Below the pieces are notes generated by a model that saw only the letters and a program-made list of their open reading frames with translations, did not search any database and was not told the DNA's origin. The position numbers were made by a program, and so were the translations under genes. Below are positions 37,236-50,604 of a stretch of 64,000 nt of DNA, piece by piece (within the stretch, counting starts at the first letter, position 1; each line of letters begins with the position of its first letter). Origin of the DNA: Artemia franciscana (Eukaryota; Arthropoda; Branchiopoda; Anostraca; Artemiidae); NCBI RefSeq assembly GCF_032884065.1, contig NC_088880.1, positions 33,723,008-33,787,007 of the forward strand, given 5' to 3'.

Positions 37236-38358
37236 TTTAGTTCAAAAGTGACTAGCTTAATTTTTATTTAACACTTAGGCATGTTTCAGCCACCCAGCAC
37301 AAAATTTGAAGTCCTGCTTCTCCCCCCCCCCCACTACCTCAAGCTTTGGCTGTATCCCCAACTCTGTGCGTGAAATACCACCGATATGTTATTTTAATGA
37401 CTTGGATGCACATACTTTCTTAGATGTTTTTTTGTACTTGATAAATATATTGTGTTTCTATTTTTAAAGCAATTCCAACGTAGAGTTTTAGCTTCACAGA
37501 GGCTTAAAATGCTGCCACCTTCTCTCCCCTAAAGCTAGAATTTAAGGACCACATGTGCTATCTTCAGAAAATCTCCCATGAAACTTCAATTTCTTCTTCA
37601 AAAATCGTTGTCAAAATATTGCAGATATGCGATTTTTGTAACTTTGCTAAACATGATGTCTTTGATTTGCTTCTCTTAAACATAAATCATAAACATAAAC
37701 CATTAAACATAAACATAAACATAAACATTAAACATAAACATAAAACATAAATCATTAAACATAAACATAAATAATATTTGATCTTAAACATAAAATAATA
37801 CCCAAAGCAGATTTTACAACCAAACCGTTTAGTTTGACTAGAGGGACAATATATATTGCCCCTGTGCCAATAATAAATTTAAGTCTTCGACCCTCCAGTT
37901 CCCTTCTTAAACACTACCTGAAAGTTTTATCTATGGCCCTAGAGCTGTCCCAAAAGTCTTGCAAAACTAGAATCGTAATAAACTAGATACACATAACATT
38001 TATTTTATTCCAGCCTATCCCTCAAGCGATCTTACAAGGACAGCTTCCCCTCCCTCCTCGACATTTGCTAAAAAAAAATTTAACTTTGTAGCCTAAGCTG
38101 TTCCCAAGATATTATTGGTATACAATTTGATAACCTGAAAACATATACTCTGTTTTGATTTTCCTCACTAGTTAACTGAAGACGGCTTCAGCTTTAGATC
38201 ATTTGATGAGTCCTGCTACTGCATCTTTTATGATGCTGCCGTATCATTTCATGCCACGTCTTTTATCATTGCCTTTTCTACCTTTATTGTAGACAATTTG
38301 AAAATTCGAGTGAGCATAGTGTCATTTTGTTTTACTCATGTACACTTGTCTTTTTCAG

Positions 38359-38491
38359 AGTACACTTTCAGACTTCTCTTGGAGTCTTTGTCTTATGAGA
38401 GATCACTAAGGTCTCCCAGATTACTGGACAATAAAGACCAAACATGTCAGTATTTCTTACTAAAGCTTATCTGCGAACAATGGTCCCTTAG
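38359..38491 (+). pseudogene. Exon-like 133-nt segment, copy 3 (open)
   Basis: The best splice context of the three: CTTGTCTTTTTCAG before it and TTAG|GTAATT after it. It is open through all 43 internal codons. Differences from copy 1 include an S/P, a Y/K and an F/C change and no indel. Product unknown; no neighbouring exon was identified. Confidence 0.38.
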
Positions 38492-39245
38492 GTAATTTAT
38501 GGACAATGTCTCTAGGGCTATGGGAAAGATTTTGATCTGCTACTGTTGTTTGTTTTCTTCCTTTTCTTTGTTTTTTTTTACGATCACCCCTTTCGTAAAA
38601 AGTTACTGGGGGAGATTTTTTTGGCTCTCTTTTGGCTCATTACCGGGCCCAGTTTTGGATTGGTTTTCTTTAGCCCAAGGACTTTAGGATATAAGTTCGA
38701 GTTGATTTGAAAAATTAGTCCTTTTTGAGCCCCAATTATTTATGTGTAGGGGGGGGGGGGGGGTTGGTCGAACCCCTCGGTCCAAAGTCTTACAGCTGTA
38801 AGTTTCAAAGTAATCCGGAACCAACAAATTTCTTCCAGCTTCTAGGCTCCATTCTCTGTCCCTTCTCACACAGAAATATGCTATCATTCTGACGAAGAGA
38901 AATATTTCTGATAGTCTTGAGCCATTTGAAACCAGAAACCAAGCATTCTCCTTTGTTTACACTTTAAAGCTTATATGTAAACAATGAGCAATTTGCAGCT
39001 TTAACGCCCCTTGCCCCAGGGGCTGCAGGGGTTGTGGCATCCAAATCATCATATCAAAATCTTGACCAGATATTTTGGGAGGCTACAAGGGTGGGGTAGC
39101 AAAGCAGACAAAAGAGGTAGACTGGTTGTCCTCCAGACATTTTTGACTCTTAATAACAGCATTGGAGCTTGAAATTTCTGGTCAGGTGATCCCCCTCCTT
39201 GGTTTCAACAACCATCCCATCAATAAGAAGGCTTAGAGTGTTTTT

Positions 39246-39768
39246 TCTAAGGTCAACGGATCAAAATTTTGAGATAGCCATTTTGTTCCGCATAGTCAAA
39301 AACCATAATAACTATGTCTTTGGAATGACTCACTCCCCCAAAGTCCCTGGGGGAGGGGCTGCAAGTTACAAACTTTGTCCAGTGTTTACATACAGTAATG
39401 GTTATTGGGAGGTGCACAGACGTTTTCAGGAGAATTTTTTGGTTTGGGGGTGGGGTTGAGGGGAGGGGGCTATGTGGGAGGATCTTATCTTGCAGGAATA
39501 TGTCATGGGGGAAGAGAAATTCAATGAAAAGGGCGCAGGATTTTCTAGCATTACTATAAAAAAACAATGAAAAAATAAACATGAAAAGTTTTTTCAATTG
39601 AAAGTAAGGAGTATCATTAAAACTTAAAACGAACAGAGATTATTACGCATATGAGGGGTTCTAAAATTACTTTAGCATAAAGAGTGAGGTATTTAGGAGG
39701 AGAGAAATACCTTGCTCTTTATTCTAAAGTATTTTTATTAATTTCAACTATTTATTCTACGGCCTTTC
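39246..39768 (-). repeat. Hairpin-rich element, truncated inverted copy
   Basis: The reverse complement matches the interior of 35525-37235, from the sequence before the second hairpin to GGCCGTAGAATAAATAG. It abuts block A on the left and a full inverted copy on the right. Confidence 0.75.
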
Positions 39769-41480
39769 AAACAGTTCGTCGTAACGAACTGTAGTAAGGA
39801 GCGACCCGGCTCAATAGTAACCAAAACTCTAAAAAATTTAATTTCGATATCAATAGCTGCATCAAAAGAATCGCATTTTAATGCTGATTTTAAATATTTA
39901 AGTTTCGTCAAGTTTAGTCTTACCCATCAAAAGTTACGAGCCTGAGAAAATTTGCCTTATTTATGAAAATAGGGGGGAAAACCCCCTAAAAGTAGTAGGA
40001 TCTTAACGAAAATCACACCATCAGATTCAGCGTATCAGATAACCTTGCTGTAGAAGTTTCAAGCTCCTATCTACAAAAATGTGGAATTTTGTATTTTTTG
40101 CCAGAAGACAAATCACGGGTGCGTGTTTATTTATTTTTTTTCCAGGGGTCATCGTATCGACCAAGTGGTCCTAGAATGTCGCAAGAGGGTTCATTATAAC
40201 GAGAATGAAAAGTTCTCGTGCCGTTTTTAAGTGACCAAAAAAATTGGAGGGCATCTAGGCCCTCTCCCACGCTCATTTTTTTACCAAAGTCAATGGATCA
40301 AAATTTGGAGATATCCATTTTGTTCAGCATAGTCGAAAACTATAATAACTATGTCTTTGGGGATGACTTACTCCCCCACGATCCCTGGGGGAGGGGCTGC
40401 AAGTTACAAACTTTGACCAGTGTTTACATATAGTAATGGTTATTGGGAAGTGCACAGACATTTTCAGGGAAATTTTATTTTGTTTGGGGGTGGGGCTGGG
40501 GGGGGGGGCTATGTTGGAGGATTTTTCCTTGGAGGAATCTGTCATGGGGGAAGAAAAATTCAATGAAAAGGGTGCAGGATTCTCTAGGATTACTATAAGA
40601 AAACAATGAAAAATAAACATGAAAACCTTTTTTCAAATGAAAGGAAGAAGTAGCATTGAAACTTAAAACGAACAGAGATTATTACGCATATGAGGGGTTC
40701 TAAAAATACTTTAGCCTAAAGAGTGAGGTATTTAGGAGGAGATAAATACCTTGCTCTTTATGCTAAATTATTTTTAGTAATTTCAACTATTTATTCTACT
40801 GCCTTTCTGATTCGGGGGTCATTCTTAAAGAATTGGGACAAAACTTACGATTTAGTGTAAAGAACGAGGTATTAACAAGGGTACAAACCCCCTCATATAC
40901 ATAATAAAAATATAAGGTTATGAAAGTTTGTTACGTAAGTTAATTCTTAAGTTACGTATATTTTTTACTAATAAAAAAGTTCGTTAAAAATTAAAAGTTC
41001 TAGTTGCCTTTTTAAGTAACCGAAAAATTGGAGGGCAACTAGGCCTCCTTCTCCAGCCCGTATTTCTCAAAATTGTCTGATCAAAACTAAGAGAAAGCCA
41101 TTTAGCCAAAAAAAGAATTAATATACAATATTCATTTTAATAATTTATGTGCGGAGAGCCAAAACCAAACATTCATTAATTCAAAAACGTTCAGAAATTA
41201 AATAAAAAAAAATTGATTTTTTTAGCTGAAAGTAAGGAGCGACATTAAAACTTAAAACGAACAGAAATTACTCCGTATATGTAATGGGTTGTCTCCTCCG
41301 CAATCCCTCGCTCTTTACGCTAAAGTTTGACTCTTTGCCACAATTCTACCTTTTAAAACAATTAAAAGCTTTAGCGTAAAGAGCGAGGGATTGCGGAGGG
41401 GACAACCCATTTCATATACGGAGCAATTTCTGTTCGTTTTAAGTTTTAATGTCGCTCCTTACTTTCATCTAAAAAAATCA
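39769..41480 (-). repeat. Hairpin-rich interspersed element, full inverted copy
   Basis: Begins with AACAGTTCGTCGTAACGAACTG and GTAAGGAGCGACCCGG, and ends with a hairpin at about 41225-41470 and GTCGCTCCTTACTTTCA. Three hairpin regions are visible (about 40620-40900 and 41225-41470 complete; another near 40680-40760 is shared). No transposase ORF. Confidence 0.78.
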
Positions 41481-41504
41481 GTTTTTTTTATTTAATTACC
41501 TAAG

Positions 41505-41995
41505 GATTGTTCTGGGTACCCGGCTATTTGACTATATTTCAAACGATGGACTGTAAGGAAAATGTGGTTGAATCCCGCTTTCTAGGACAATAATAAAAGA
41601 AAGGATGAGATAGGTAGGGCACGTTCTCTGGATGAAGGATCTTAAGCCAGTAAAAGAACACAAAATCTTATGGGGAACAAATAATCGTTAAAATGGAGAT
41701 AAGTCCATTTATTAAAGAGATGGCTAGGGCACGTTCTGCGAATGAAGGATGGCAGACTGCCGAAGATTGTCCTTTATGGCCAACCGTCTAGGGCTAAACG
41801 GAAAGAAGGTCGTCTTCGTCTGGGGTGGAAGGATGTTATAAAGAAAGTTTTAAAGGAAATGGGAACCTTCTGGGAGTGTGTAAAGAGGGAAGTTTTGAGT
41901 ATATTTGGATGGAGGAGGAGCGTGCATAGCTGGGTTGGCCTTAGGGGGCCTGGTGCTCCGGTTAGTTGTTAGTAGTAGTAGTAGTAGTAGTAAGA
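41505..41995 (+). mobile_element. Non-LTR retrotransposon C-terminus with (TAG)n tail
   Basis: Reads RIVLGTRLFDYIS, then KRWLGHVLRMKDGRLPKIVL and GWRRSVHSWVGLRG up to the stop, followed by (TAG)n (about 41968-41990). This is the region after the reverse transcriptase core, including the GHV-x-RM motif. The 41600-41650 and 41715-41750 stretches both carry the GHVL motif, so a short internal duplication is present, along with stops. The same family as 6574-6790 and 52152-53265. Confidence 0.8.
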
Positions 41996-41999
41996 TGGT

Positions 42000-42560
42000 G
42001 GTGTTAAAAAATAATGAAATAACGCTGTTTGTGACACTAATGATAATATATTATAATTAATGATAATTAATGATAACCATTTTGTACATTACAAAAAAAT
42101 AATAATTAAAAACAATACATGGAAAGTACATGACTTTTCACTTAATCTGCGCCACAGCGCTATCTAGCACTGTTTCTCATGCTAATAATAATGTAAATCC
42201 TTTTGTACTACATTCAAAAATAAAATAATTATAGCTAAGATTGGTAACAAAACAAACATACAACTCATTTATGGTACATTCTCTACAACCATCTCTTCAA
42301 TAATAAGGTGATGGGAGAAAAAACATAAATAATTAAATAACAAGACATGAGAGGTACATGGCTTTTTACTTAATCCACGCCACAGTGGTATATAGCACTA
42401 TTTCTAATGCTAATAATAAAGAGTAGGCTTTTGTACCACATTCAAAAATCTATCCGTAAGACCAAGATTGGTAACAAAACAAACATATGACTCATTTATG
42501 GTACATTTCTATACCATCTCTTGAATAAGAAGGTGATGAGAGAAAAAACTTAGATAATTA
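42000..42560 (+). repeat. 3' repeats following the LINE end
   Basis: Three diverged units of about 200 bp, each with CTTAATCCxCGCCACAG, TTGTACxACATTCAAAAA and GATTGGTAACAAAACAAA. Related to 7240-7680. Confidence 0.6.
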
Positions 42561-45500
42561 AACGACGATTCCTGAATATAGCTAAAATAATTTTGGAATA
42601 TAGCTAAAAAAAAGATTGAGGTTTTCGACCTGTGTAAATTTCAAATGCCTGTAACTTTTGATAGCAACATTTTAGAGAAACTTCTAAATATAAATATTTT
42701 TATCTTATAGAAACCAAATATGTAAGGAATTTGCGGGTACCGTTTTAACTTTTTAAGTTGTCCTTTGCATCCTCATTCGACACCCATTAACAATAATGTT
42801 TTTTTTTCAAGTTTTTTGTGGTTAATAAAGGTTTGTTAAAATAGTTTCTATAAAACCCTAACTTTTTCAAACATCTAGCACTAGTCAATGAAGAAAATTC
42901 AAAGCCCAGGCCACTTAGGTTTATTTCTTGTCTCTTTTCAAGCGTTTTTAACTGATTGACTCGGTCATTTGCCGAAAAAAAAAACTTCAGCTAATAAACA
43001 CACGGAAAGATTTATAGGGATTGCGATTATAACTTTGAAACTATCCTACACCACCCCGACGAAGGGGCCAGCGCTCACTAGAGTTGTGTCACTAAATTTA
43101 ATCTAAAAGTCAATAAACAGTAGAAAAAAAATATACAACAATTTTTTCCTGAAGCAAACAGTTATTTTTTCTTTTGGAAAACAGCTGTTTGCTATTTGTT
43201 CCTGTAAAAATAGGGACCCAACAACCGAAAAGTCCATTTGAGGCCCGATGCAACGGAAATGAGTCAGGAGGATCTTCATTTTATTTCAAGAAGAATTAAG
43301 GCGTTATATTTTGATAAAAAAATAAATTTAACCACAAAAGTCAATAAGCACATGTGAAAACAGGGGACATATTCCTTGGTTTTAGATATCGAGATACACA
43401 TTAGACACAGGACATCCAGTATAAAACAGTAGAAATTATATAATTATATACTCTAAAAGAGGACATCAACTGAAGGATTTAATATTCAGAGGTAAGTATT
43501 ATGGGGAACAGATGCGAAAGGTTACTCAAGAATGATTTACTCGATTCAGGAATGGTACAAAACTTTTTACTTAATCCGTACCACGCCACTATAAAGCACT
43601 GCTAATGATACTAATAATAATGTAAAGGCTTTTGCGCCACATTTCAAAATTAGTACTTATGACTTAGATTGGTAACAAAACGAACATAAAGCTCATTTAT
43701 AGTACATTTCTATAATATTATTATTTCAATATTAATTATTCAATATTATTTCAATATATTTCAATATTAATTTCAATATTATTATTTCAATAATAAGGTG
43801 ATGGAAGAAAAAACATAAATAATTAAACAACAGTACATGCACATGGTTTTCTATTTAATCCGCGCCACAGCCCTATATAACACTCTTTCTGATACTAATA
43901 ATTATGTGGCTTTTTTGCCACCTTCAGAAAATTGGCGTATGACTAAGATTGGTAACAAAGCAAAAATGAACCAAAATCAAACGCTTTGAATTTACTAGAA
44001 ATAATTACTAATTATACTCTGCCCAGAAAAAACAAAAGGGTGAATGGGGCTTTATGTTCAGAATGTCTTTAGAATTATTAAAAAGATAATTCGTCACTAA
44101 AATCAGTCAACTTTTTATGAATTTTTGAAAATAACTGAGGGTCTATGCTCTTTTCAAGGTGAATTTACGCATGATTTTACTTTTTCTGCTCGAAAGGATG
44201 TCAAATTAAAAGTGACCAAGTATTTTTGATAAAAGAACTTGTGGTCTAGGTGTTCATATTACTAGATGTGATTTATCTCGGTAATGTTAACACAAATATG
44301 GTAAGTAGAGCATTTGTTGCCTTCTTAGGAATAAGTGCCGTTTACAAAATTTCAGATTCAGAAAAGTGCCTCCAAATTGTTTGTCGGATTCGCAAGCTGC
44401 AGGCAAGAATTGATTTACTATTCAAATTACTATCAAAATTCAAATTCAATTACCATTATAATTTCTATTACTAGACAATAAAAAGTCAATCAACAGCTGA
44501 ACCATAATAGTGAATTTATTGTTTTATTTTTGGTTAATCATATTAATATTATTATTAATCCTAGTAATAAGATTTATTATTAATCCTAAATATAAATTAC
44601 TACTACCGTTCAATTACTATTCATTAGCAAAAAGCAGAATTTGATTTACTAGGATAGACAAATAGATTTACCTCCCCTGTTTTTTTCCTGGCCATAGAGG
44701 CTTACGGGGAGTCAATGTTGAAGTGATTTTACTGTAAATTTATTGGTTGAACAAATTTATTAATTGATTGATTAATATCAGCTACTTTTGCAATGTCTAT
44801 AACAAAAAAAGTTACACATATAGAAAAAACTAGAAGAAAGCCCTAGATTCTACAATAAAGCATTTGAGATATACTGACCACGAATCAAAATCACCCTTTG
44901 GAAAAATCATTTAGTAACTTATACATCACTAATTATGATTATTTAGACCATAATAAATTATTTAATAGCTGAATAATAATATTAGTCATAGTAAATCAAT
45001 TTATTAATGATAATCATTATTATTAATCATAACGACGAATTACCATTACTATTCAATTACCATTAGTCATCAAAAAGCAGGATTTGATTTACTAGGGTAG
45101 ACAAATAGCTTTATCAGCTCCTTTTGCAACGTCTATAACAAACAAGAAAAAACAATTTTAAGAAAACACTGAAGGAAATCTCTAGATCCGTTTAAAGCGT
45201 TTTTGATATATTGAACACGAATCAAAATACCCTTTAGTAACTTATGAATCGTATAAAAATCCTTCTCTATATTCCAAGGTTATCCAATAAAACCGATCCA
45301 CGGTTCTTGAACTCCCAAACGGCTATCACTGCTCACCATAATTCACGGCAGAGAGCTCAGACCTCAGAATTCATATAATAAATTCGTAATTCGTAATAAC
45401 AATTCGTAATAATAAATAACAATAAATTATAAAAATAATAATAAATAATAAAAATAATAGTAAATTCGTAATAATGAATTCGTAAGCTCTTTACGAAGAT

Positions 45501-46700
45501 TCAACAGATGAGTCAAATCTTCACCATTTTATCCACACGTTGGACGAGACACGAACACGAACAAGACACGAATAAGTATGAATTTCGCAAATTTTTCTTA
45601 TTATAAGTTAATTACGATAACAAAAGAAAGACTGTACCTGTTCAAACTATGAGCACTAACTAATGATACTAAGGGTATTAAGGTGTAACTTTTAGGAAAT
45701 TTTTAGGGGGAGTTGCAATTGAACGAAAAAACTGTATGCATGCAGGTTTTGAAAAGGGTATATAAACAATATCATAGGCAGAAATACTCTATAATAGCTA
45801 GATAAATCATTTAAACCCTGAAAGGAGCTAATTTGACTCAAAATTAAAGTTCTAGTGCCCTTTTAAGAGTAAAACAGATTGGAGGGCAAGCAGTCCTCCC
45901 AAGTCCATTTATTTTCCGAACACACCCAGTCAAAATTTTGAGAGAGCCATTTGTTCAGCATAGTAGAGCAGTCCAACAACTATGTCTCTAGGGATATTGG
46001 GCATGTCAACCCCCTCTCCCCAAAATTATGCGATTGGCCCATTGTGCTTCAAACCTAAATATTGCTTTAAAACTAAATCAAAAGGCATTACACATCAAGA
46101 ACGACTGGGGGTATTAAGTTGAAACTTTCGGGGCTTCTACTCTTACTACTTCTGCTCTTACAATTTAAATAAATAAAAAGAGCGTAAGAATATCTAGGCT
46201 GTCAAAGAGCATAGATAGAATCTCTTGGGAATTATATTAAGTTTCATTTTTATTGTCAACTCGATTAGGTATAAAATTAAATTAAAACATACTATTTGTG
46301 TCAGGATTAAAAATTGATGAAAAGGTTTCTCTAACATACAAATAGCAAGCAAAACTATGGATTCTCAAAGACAAAACAAACGAAGAGATATAATATTTTC
46401 CATGAAAAAGACTTTGTCAGTAAAAACGAGCAAAAATTATTTTAAGAAACTTTTTCCACATAAAAGTTTTTAAAAGAAAAGTAAAGAGCTCCATTAAGCC
46501 ATGTAAGAGCAGAAATAAAGTCAAATCTTCCAAGCCTAAAACTGTCACAAATCACTATAGATAAATAAATGAAACTCAATACGAACATAAATTGAAATAA
46601 ATAGCCGAATCAAACTCAAAACGAGCAAAAAATGACAGGAATAGGGCTCATAACTCCATGACTTCTAAAGGACCAGGATATAATTTGCACTTTACTCAAA
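42561..46700. other. Mostly single-copy AT-rich DNA, no supported gene
   Basis: 43540-43980 repeats the 42000-42560 family. 43710-43800 is a small run of TTTCAATATTA repeats. At 44250-44300 a short open stretch lies between TCTAG and ATG|GTAAGT (donor-like), too short to call. 45380-45480 is an (AATAAT)-rich tract. Nothing else stands out. Confidence 0.45.
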
Positions 46701-46810
46701 ACAAAATACATTTTAAATGTTTTCACTTTTTTACTTTAATAATAGAAATTTATTAAAACTTGAAGGAATAAATATCAGTATATATAAATTAAACTGGCAT
46801 TCTACGGTCC

Positions 46811-46813
46811 TTT

Positions 46814-46870
<57 letters not shown>
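46811..46870 (+). repeat. Poly(T) tract of about 60 bp
   Basis: Uninterrupted T run followed by AGTAAAGTTGC. It is next to a diverged copy of the 7735-7995 repeat (46905-47135), so it may be the poly(A) tail of a retroposed copy on the minus strand. Confidence 0.85.
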
Positions 46871-46871
<1 letters not shown>

Positions 46872-47244
46872 TAAAGTTGCAAATTATTTTCTGGTCTTGA
46901 GAGATCATCTTAGTTATCAGCCCTACTCGTGTTATTTTTTGCTCGTTCTGAGTTCTGCTCGATTGTTTATTGTAATTTCTGGTGGCCTTGATTTTTTTTT
47001 TTTATGTATATATTTAGTGATTTGTGATAGATTTACGCTTGGAAGATTATTTGACTTTGTTTCTCCTCATTTTTGGCTTAATGGAGTTCGTTACTTTTCT
47101 GTGAAAAACTGCTTTGTGGTAAAAGTTTTTTTTAATTAATTACACTAAAGAGCGGGATAAGGAGGGAACAAAAAATCTCATAAACAAAAATTTTCATTTT
47201 TTTTAGGCTTTAATATTGCTCTTTACTTTCATCGGAAAAAAGTT

Positions 47245-48870
47245 GTTTCCAAACTGTTCGTGACCACGAACTGTAAGTAAAGAGCTATACGGCTTAATTG
47301 TAATCAAAACACTAAAAAAAAACAACTAAATTTGATATCAATATTCGTCAAATGAATTGCCTTGTTATGTTGATTCTAAATATATAAAATTAACTAAGTT
47401 TATTGTTACTCATCAAAATCTAAGAGTTGGAAAAAATTCGCCTGTTTTCAAAAAAAGCGGACAAAACACCCCCTAAAAGTCAAGCAATCTTAATCAAAAC
47501 CCCATCATCAAATTCAGCGTGTAAGAGAACCCTACTGTAGAAGTTTCAAGCTCCCTCCTACAAAAATTGTGAAATTTTGTGTGTTTTTTTGCCAGAAGAA
47601 AGATCACGGAAGCGTATTTATTTGTTTGTTTACTGTTGTTTTTTTTCTTCTTTTTTGGTGGGGTGTAGGGGGGTTGTTTTCTCTAGGGATGATTGCATCG
47701 AATGAATAGTCCTATGGTAATTGGAAAGGGCTTATTAGAAAAGAAATTAGAAGGTCTAGTGCCCTAGAACCTCCCTCCACCCACCCTCTTTTTTTCCTCA
47801 AGTTCATCCGATCAAAATTTTGAAATAGCAATTTTTATTATTGGGAAGTATACAGAATTTTTTTTTTGGGGGGGGGACTCTGCTCGAAGGATTTTTCATG
47901 GTCATAATTTTCCTTGGGGAGGGAAGTTTTCAGGGTTAAAATTTCCAAGGGATATATTTTACACTGGGGGAATTTGTAAGAATTCTTATACGGAACTTCA
48001 TTTATTCGTCTTACGTTCTCTTTGCCGACTCAATTTTACATATAGATATGTTAAGAGGAATTGTCCGGGGCAGAATTTTTACCGGGTTGGACTTGTTTAA
48101 AGTAGTTTTCCGTAGGAGGAGAGGATTTTCCATGGTAGAAATCCTCCATGGAGGAAATTTCTACGGGATAAATTCTCCAGGGGGAATTATTACGATAACA
48201 ACTTTCTACTAGGGGGAAGGGTAAGAGTGTTTATGGGAAGAATTTTTCCACAGTGGGGATTTCCTGTATGGTTTTCAAAGCAATCAGAAATTAAACGCTT
48301 TCTCAATAGAAGTATGCTAAAAAAAGATTTTCAGCCGGAATCATCCGCAAGAAATTTTCCGGGGGGAATTTTCAGCTGGAATGGAACTGTCACGGGGAAA
48401 TTTTCCTGGTAGGGGCATTTTAAGTGGGAAAAACTTTCCATTGAGGGATTTTCCGCGGGGGGAAGGAATTGTCCATGGAGAAGGAGCCGGATTTTCCGGC
48501 ATTACTTAAAAACGATGAGAAATTAAATGAAAAAAAAAAAACACGTTTTGTCAACTGAAACTAAGGATCAATATTAAAATATAAACCAAACAGAAACTAT
48601 TACGTACATGAGGGGGTTTGCCCCTTCCTCAATACCTCGCTCTTTATACTAAAGTTTTTTTTTAGAACTTTAAAAAAAAGTTAACTATTCTAATTAAACC
48701 TTACGTTTCAAGAGCTGTTCTTAAAGAATTGGGATAAAAAGTCAAACTTTAGTGCAAAGCCTAGGTATTGAGGGGGGGAATACCCCTCAAGTATGTAATA
48801 ATATTTGTTCATTTTATGGTTTGATATTGCTCCCTACTTTCGAATGAGAACACTTGTTTTAATTTAATTT
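47245..48870 (-). repeat. Diverged full-length hairpin-rich element
   Basis: Has the terminal palindrome ACTGTTCGTGACCACGAACTGT, the related start AGTAAAGAGC, and a hairpin with CTCGCTCTTTATACTAAAG near 48590-48850. Divergence is clearly higher than among the block A copies. The middle (47850-48480) is rich in GGGGGAATTTTC-like short direct repeats. Confidence 0.65.
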
Positions 48871-49230
48871 TTATATTAGTGTCTAAGTTTCATGTTAAAG
48901 TGGGGCAAAAAATTTCCATCGTCAAAAGCCGACATTAAAAGTTATTGTAATAGCGACATTGATTAACTACTTTCGTTTTAACGGTATATCTTGTCTGACG
49001 ATAAAATCACTTAGCCTATATGAATCTAATAAAACCAATCTACTAACACCTAAAATCTAATACTAACACTAAAACCTGGCACTAAATACTTGAAAAATTA
49101 TTAAATAATTGTTAATGATCGAAAATGTATTTGTGCATTTAAATCACATTAAAATCCATTCATACACACTGGTGCAAACAAATTATAAAATAAAGGAGAA
49201 AATATTCATTTTTAAAAATTACAAACATAC

Positions 49231-49616
49231 CTAAGAACAAATGAAATACACAAATTTGAAACATCAATATTTAAAAAGTCACACGAATCATTATAAAATG
49301 TAGTGTCAATTGGGGTGTACTGAGAGTTAAGGAACCGAGTAATATTTTGTCGGCAAACAGATACTTCCCTTTTTCTAAGGTCATCGAAAAACCTTCCTGC
49401 TTTTTTGCTAAATAATTGTGTTGGCTTTATTGTATTAATTTTTTTATTAAAGTATTTGTCGTTAGAGGCCCGAAAGCGGTGAATAAATGCCAATGTTTCA
49501 ATATTCATCGCACTCCGTACTTGAGACACAAGCTTACAAGCTACGGACAAACCACAAGTGGGAACACAAGCCTTTAAATTGCAAATTGCATAAATTCGAT
49601 GAACAATAAAACACAC
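49231..49616 (-). CDS. Candidate internal exon, product unknown
   Basis: Minus strand, 386 nt. Preceded by AAATTAG (acceptor at 49617-49618) and ending CTTAG|GTATGT, a strong donor. The frame is open for the whole length (128 codons) and reads SQVRSAMNIETLAFIHRF and later KAGRFFDDLRKREVS. There is no ATG at the start, as expected for an internal exon. No family recognised. Its length in AT-rich DNA is unusual by chance but not conclusive. Confidence 0.35.
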
Positions 49617-49960
49617 CTAATTTAAGATAAATATTCCGATGTTTCAGACAATTCGTAGAGAAAACATAAGCCGTTAAATCTACCAACAAGCTAACATTGA
49701 AAATTTCACGTTTAATTAAAATTAACATATTTCTAATTTCAACCCCAGGGGCACTGGAACAAGTATGATTTAGTTAAATTTTTCATTATTCCGCATAGTC
49801 TTTAGTGTAAACTTAAGACAACAGGGTATGAACAACCAAAAGTGAGAACATGAGCCATTAATTACAAACGTATCCATTTTTTTTCATGAATAATTAAATA
49901 TGCAAGGCCTTATAACGACATTCTTATAACTGAGGTGTTTGGTTATATAGATTTTGGATA

Positions 49961-50538
49961 AAGGACGGCGTTCGTAAAGTTCGTAAAGCCGTTCGTAAAG
50001 TGTGTTTCCGTAAAATTTCCACCGCTCGTATGAGTTTGTACTTTACGTGCGTTTTGAGCAGCAAACTATACAAATTTCTGAAGCATTCCATATTCCGGAG
50101 AAAAGTCTTGAAGAAATAAGGAGCTTTGGGTGTGAGTATAGTTTAATGAGGCATAAGGGCTTGTTACATATTCTGTTTTCAGGATCAAGCATATCAAGAT
50201 TCCCTTGTTTTTCCTATTTTCTTGTGAAGTTGACAGTTGTGCCAAAAATCCTGGCAAGAATTTACTCCCGTAGCACCCTAGATATTTAGTGCAAAATATG
50301 AAAACTAAATTTCAAACCACTGATGTCATATCTTCAGTTTCCTGATTCCACATTTCCAAATCTGTTTAAAAATTTTGCTCTGGAACTCTTTCCCTATTGG
50401 TCAACTTTATTTGCTTTACAAAAAAAGTTAACTAAAGTTTAGCTTTAATGCTTGCTCACGTAAAGGTTTACGGAAGGTTAACGAAGCAACTTTACGAACT
50501 TCGCGAACGACTTTACGAAGTTAACGAACGCCGTCCTT
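49961..50538. mobile_element. 578 bp terminal-inverted-repeat element (MITE-like)
   Basis: Ends AAGGACGGCGTTCGT and ACGAACGCCGTCCTT are a perfect 15-bp inverted repeat. They continue imperfectly for about 90 bp through TTCGTAAAG-type direct repeats (49970-50050 and 50445-50530). No clear target duplication at the flanks (GGATA / AAGCA). Internal open frames are short and lack a known transposase motif. Confidence 0.75.
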
Positions 50539-50604
50539 AAGCAATATTTTCTTGAGGGATAATGATGGTGAAAAATGTGTTCTCACGATAACTAGCAGAG
50601 TTAT

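Larger units (their letters stand above)
32325..39246 (+). repeat. Segmental duplication block A, copy 3
   Basis: Collinear with 1-6561. The match begins at CTTCTGTTCCTGG and stops abruptly at GCTTAGAGTGTTTTTT, after which the sequence switches to an inverted interspersed repeat instead of the retrotransposon end found at 6574. This copy retains about 360 bp (36300-36660) that copy 1 has lost. It carries the cleanest splice-acceptor context for the triplicated 133-nt segment. Confidence 0.9.

Noticed and set aside
44250..44474. 74-codon frame
   Set aside because: Starts with GTG; a donor-like GTAAGT lies early in it, so the full frame is unlikely to be translated, and the remaining 51 nt is too short to support.
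50047..50289. 80-codon frame inside the inverted-repeat element
   Set aside because: No ATG start, no transposase motif, and partly overlaps the subterminal repeats.
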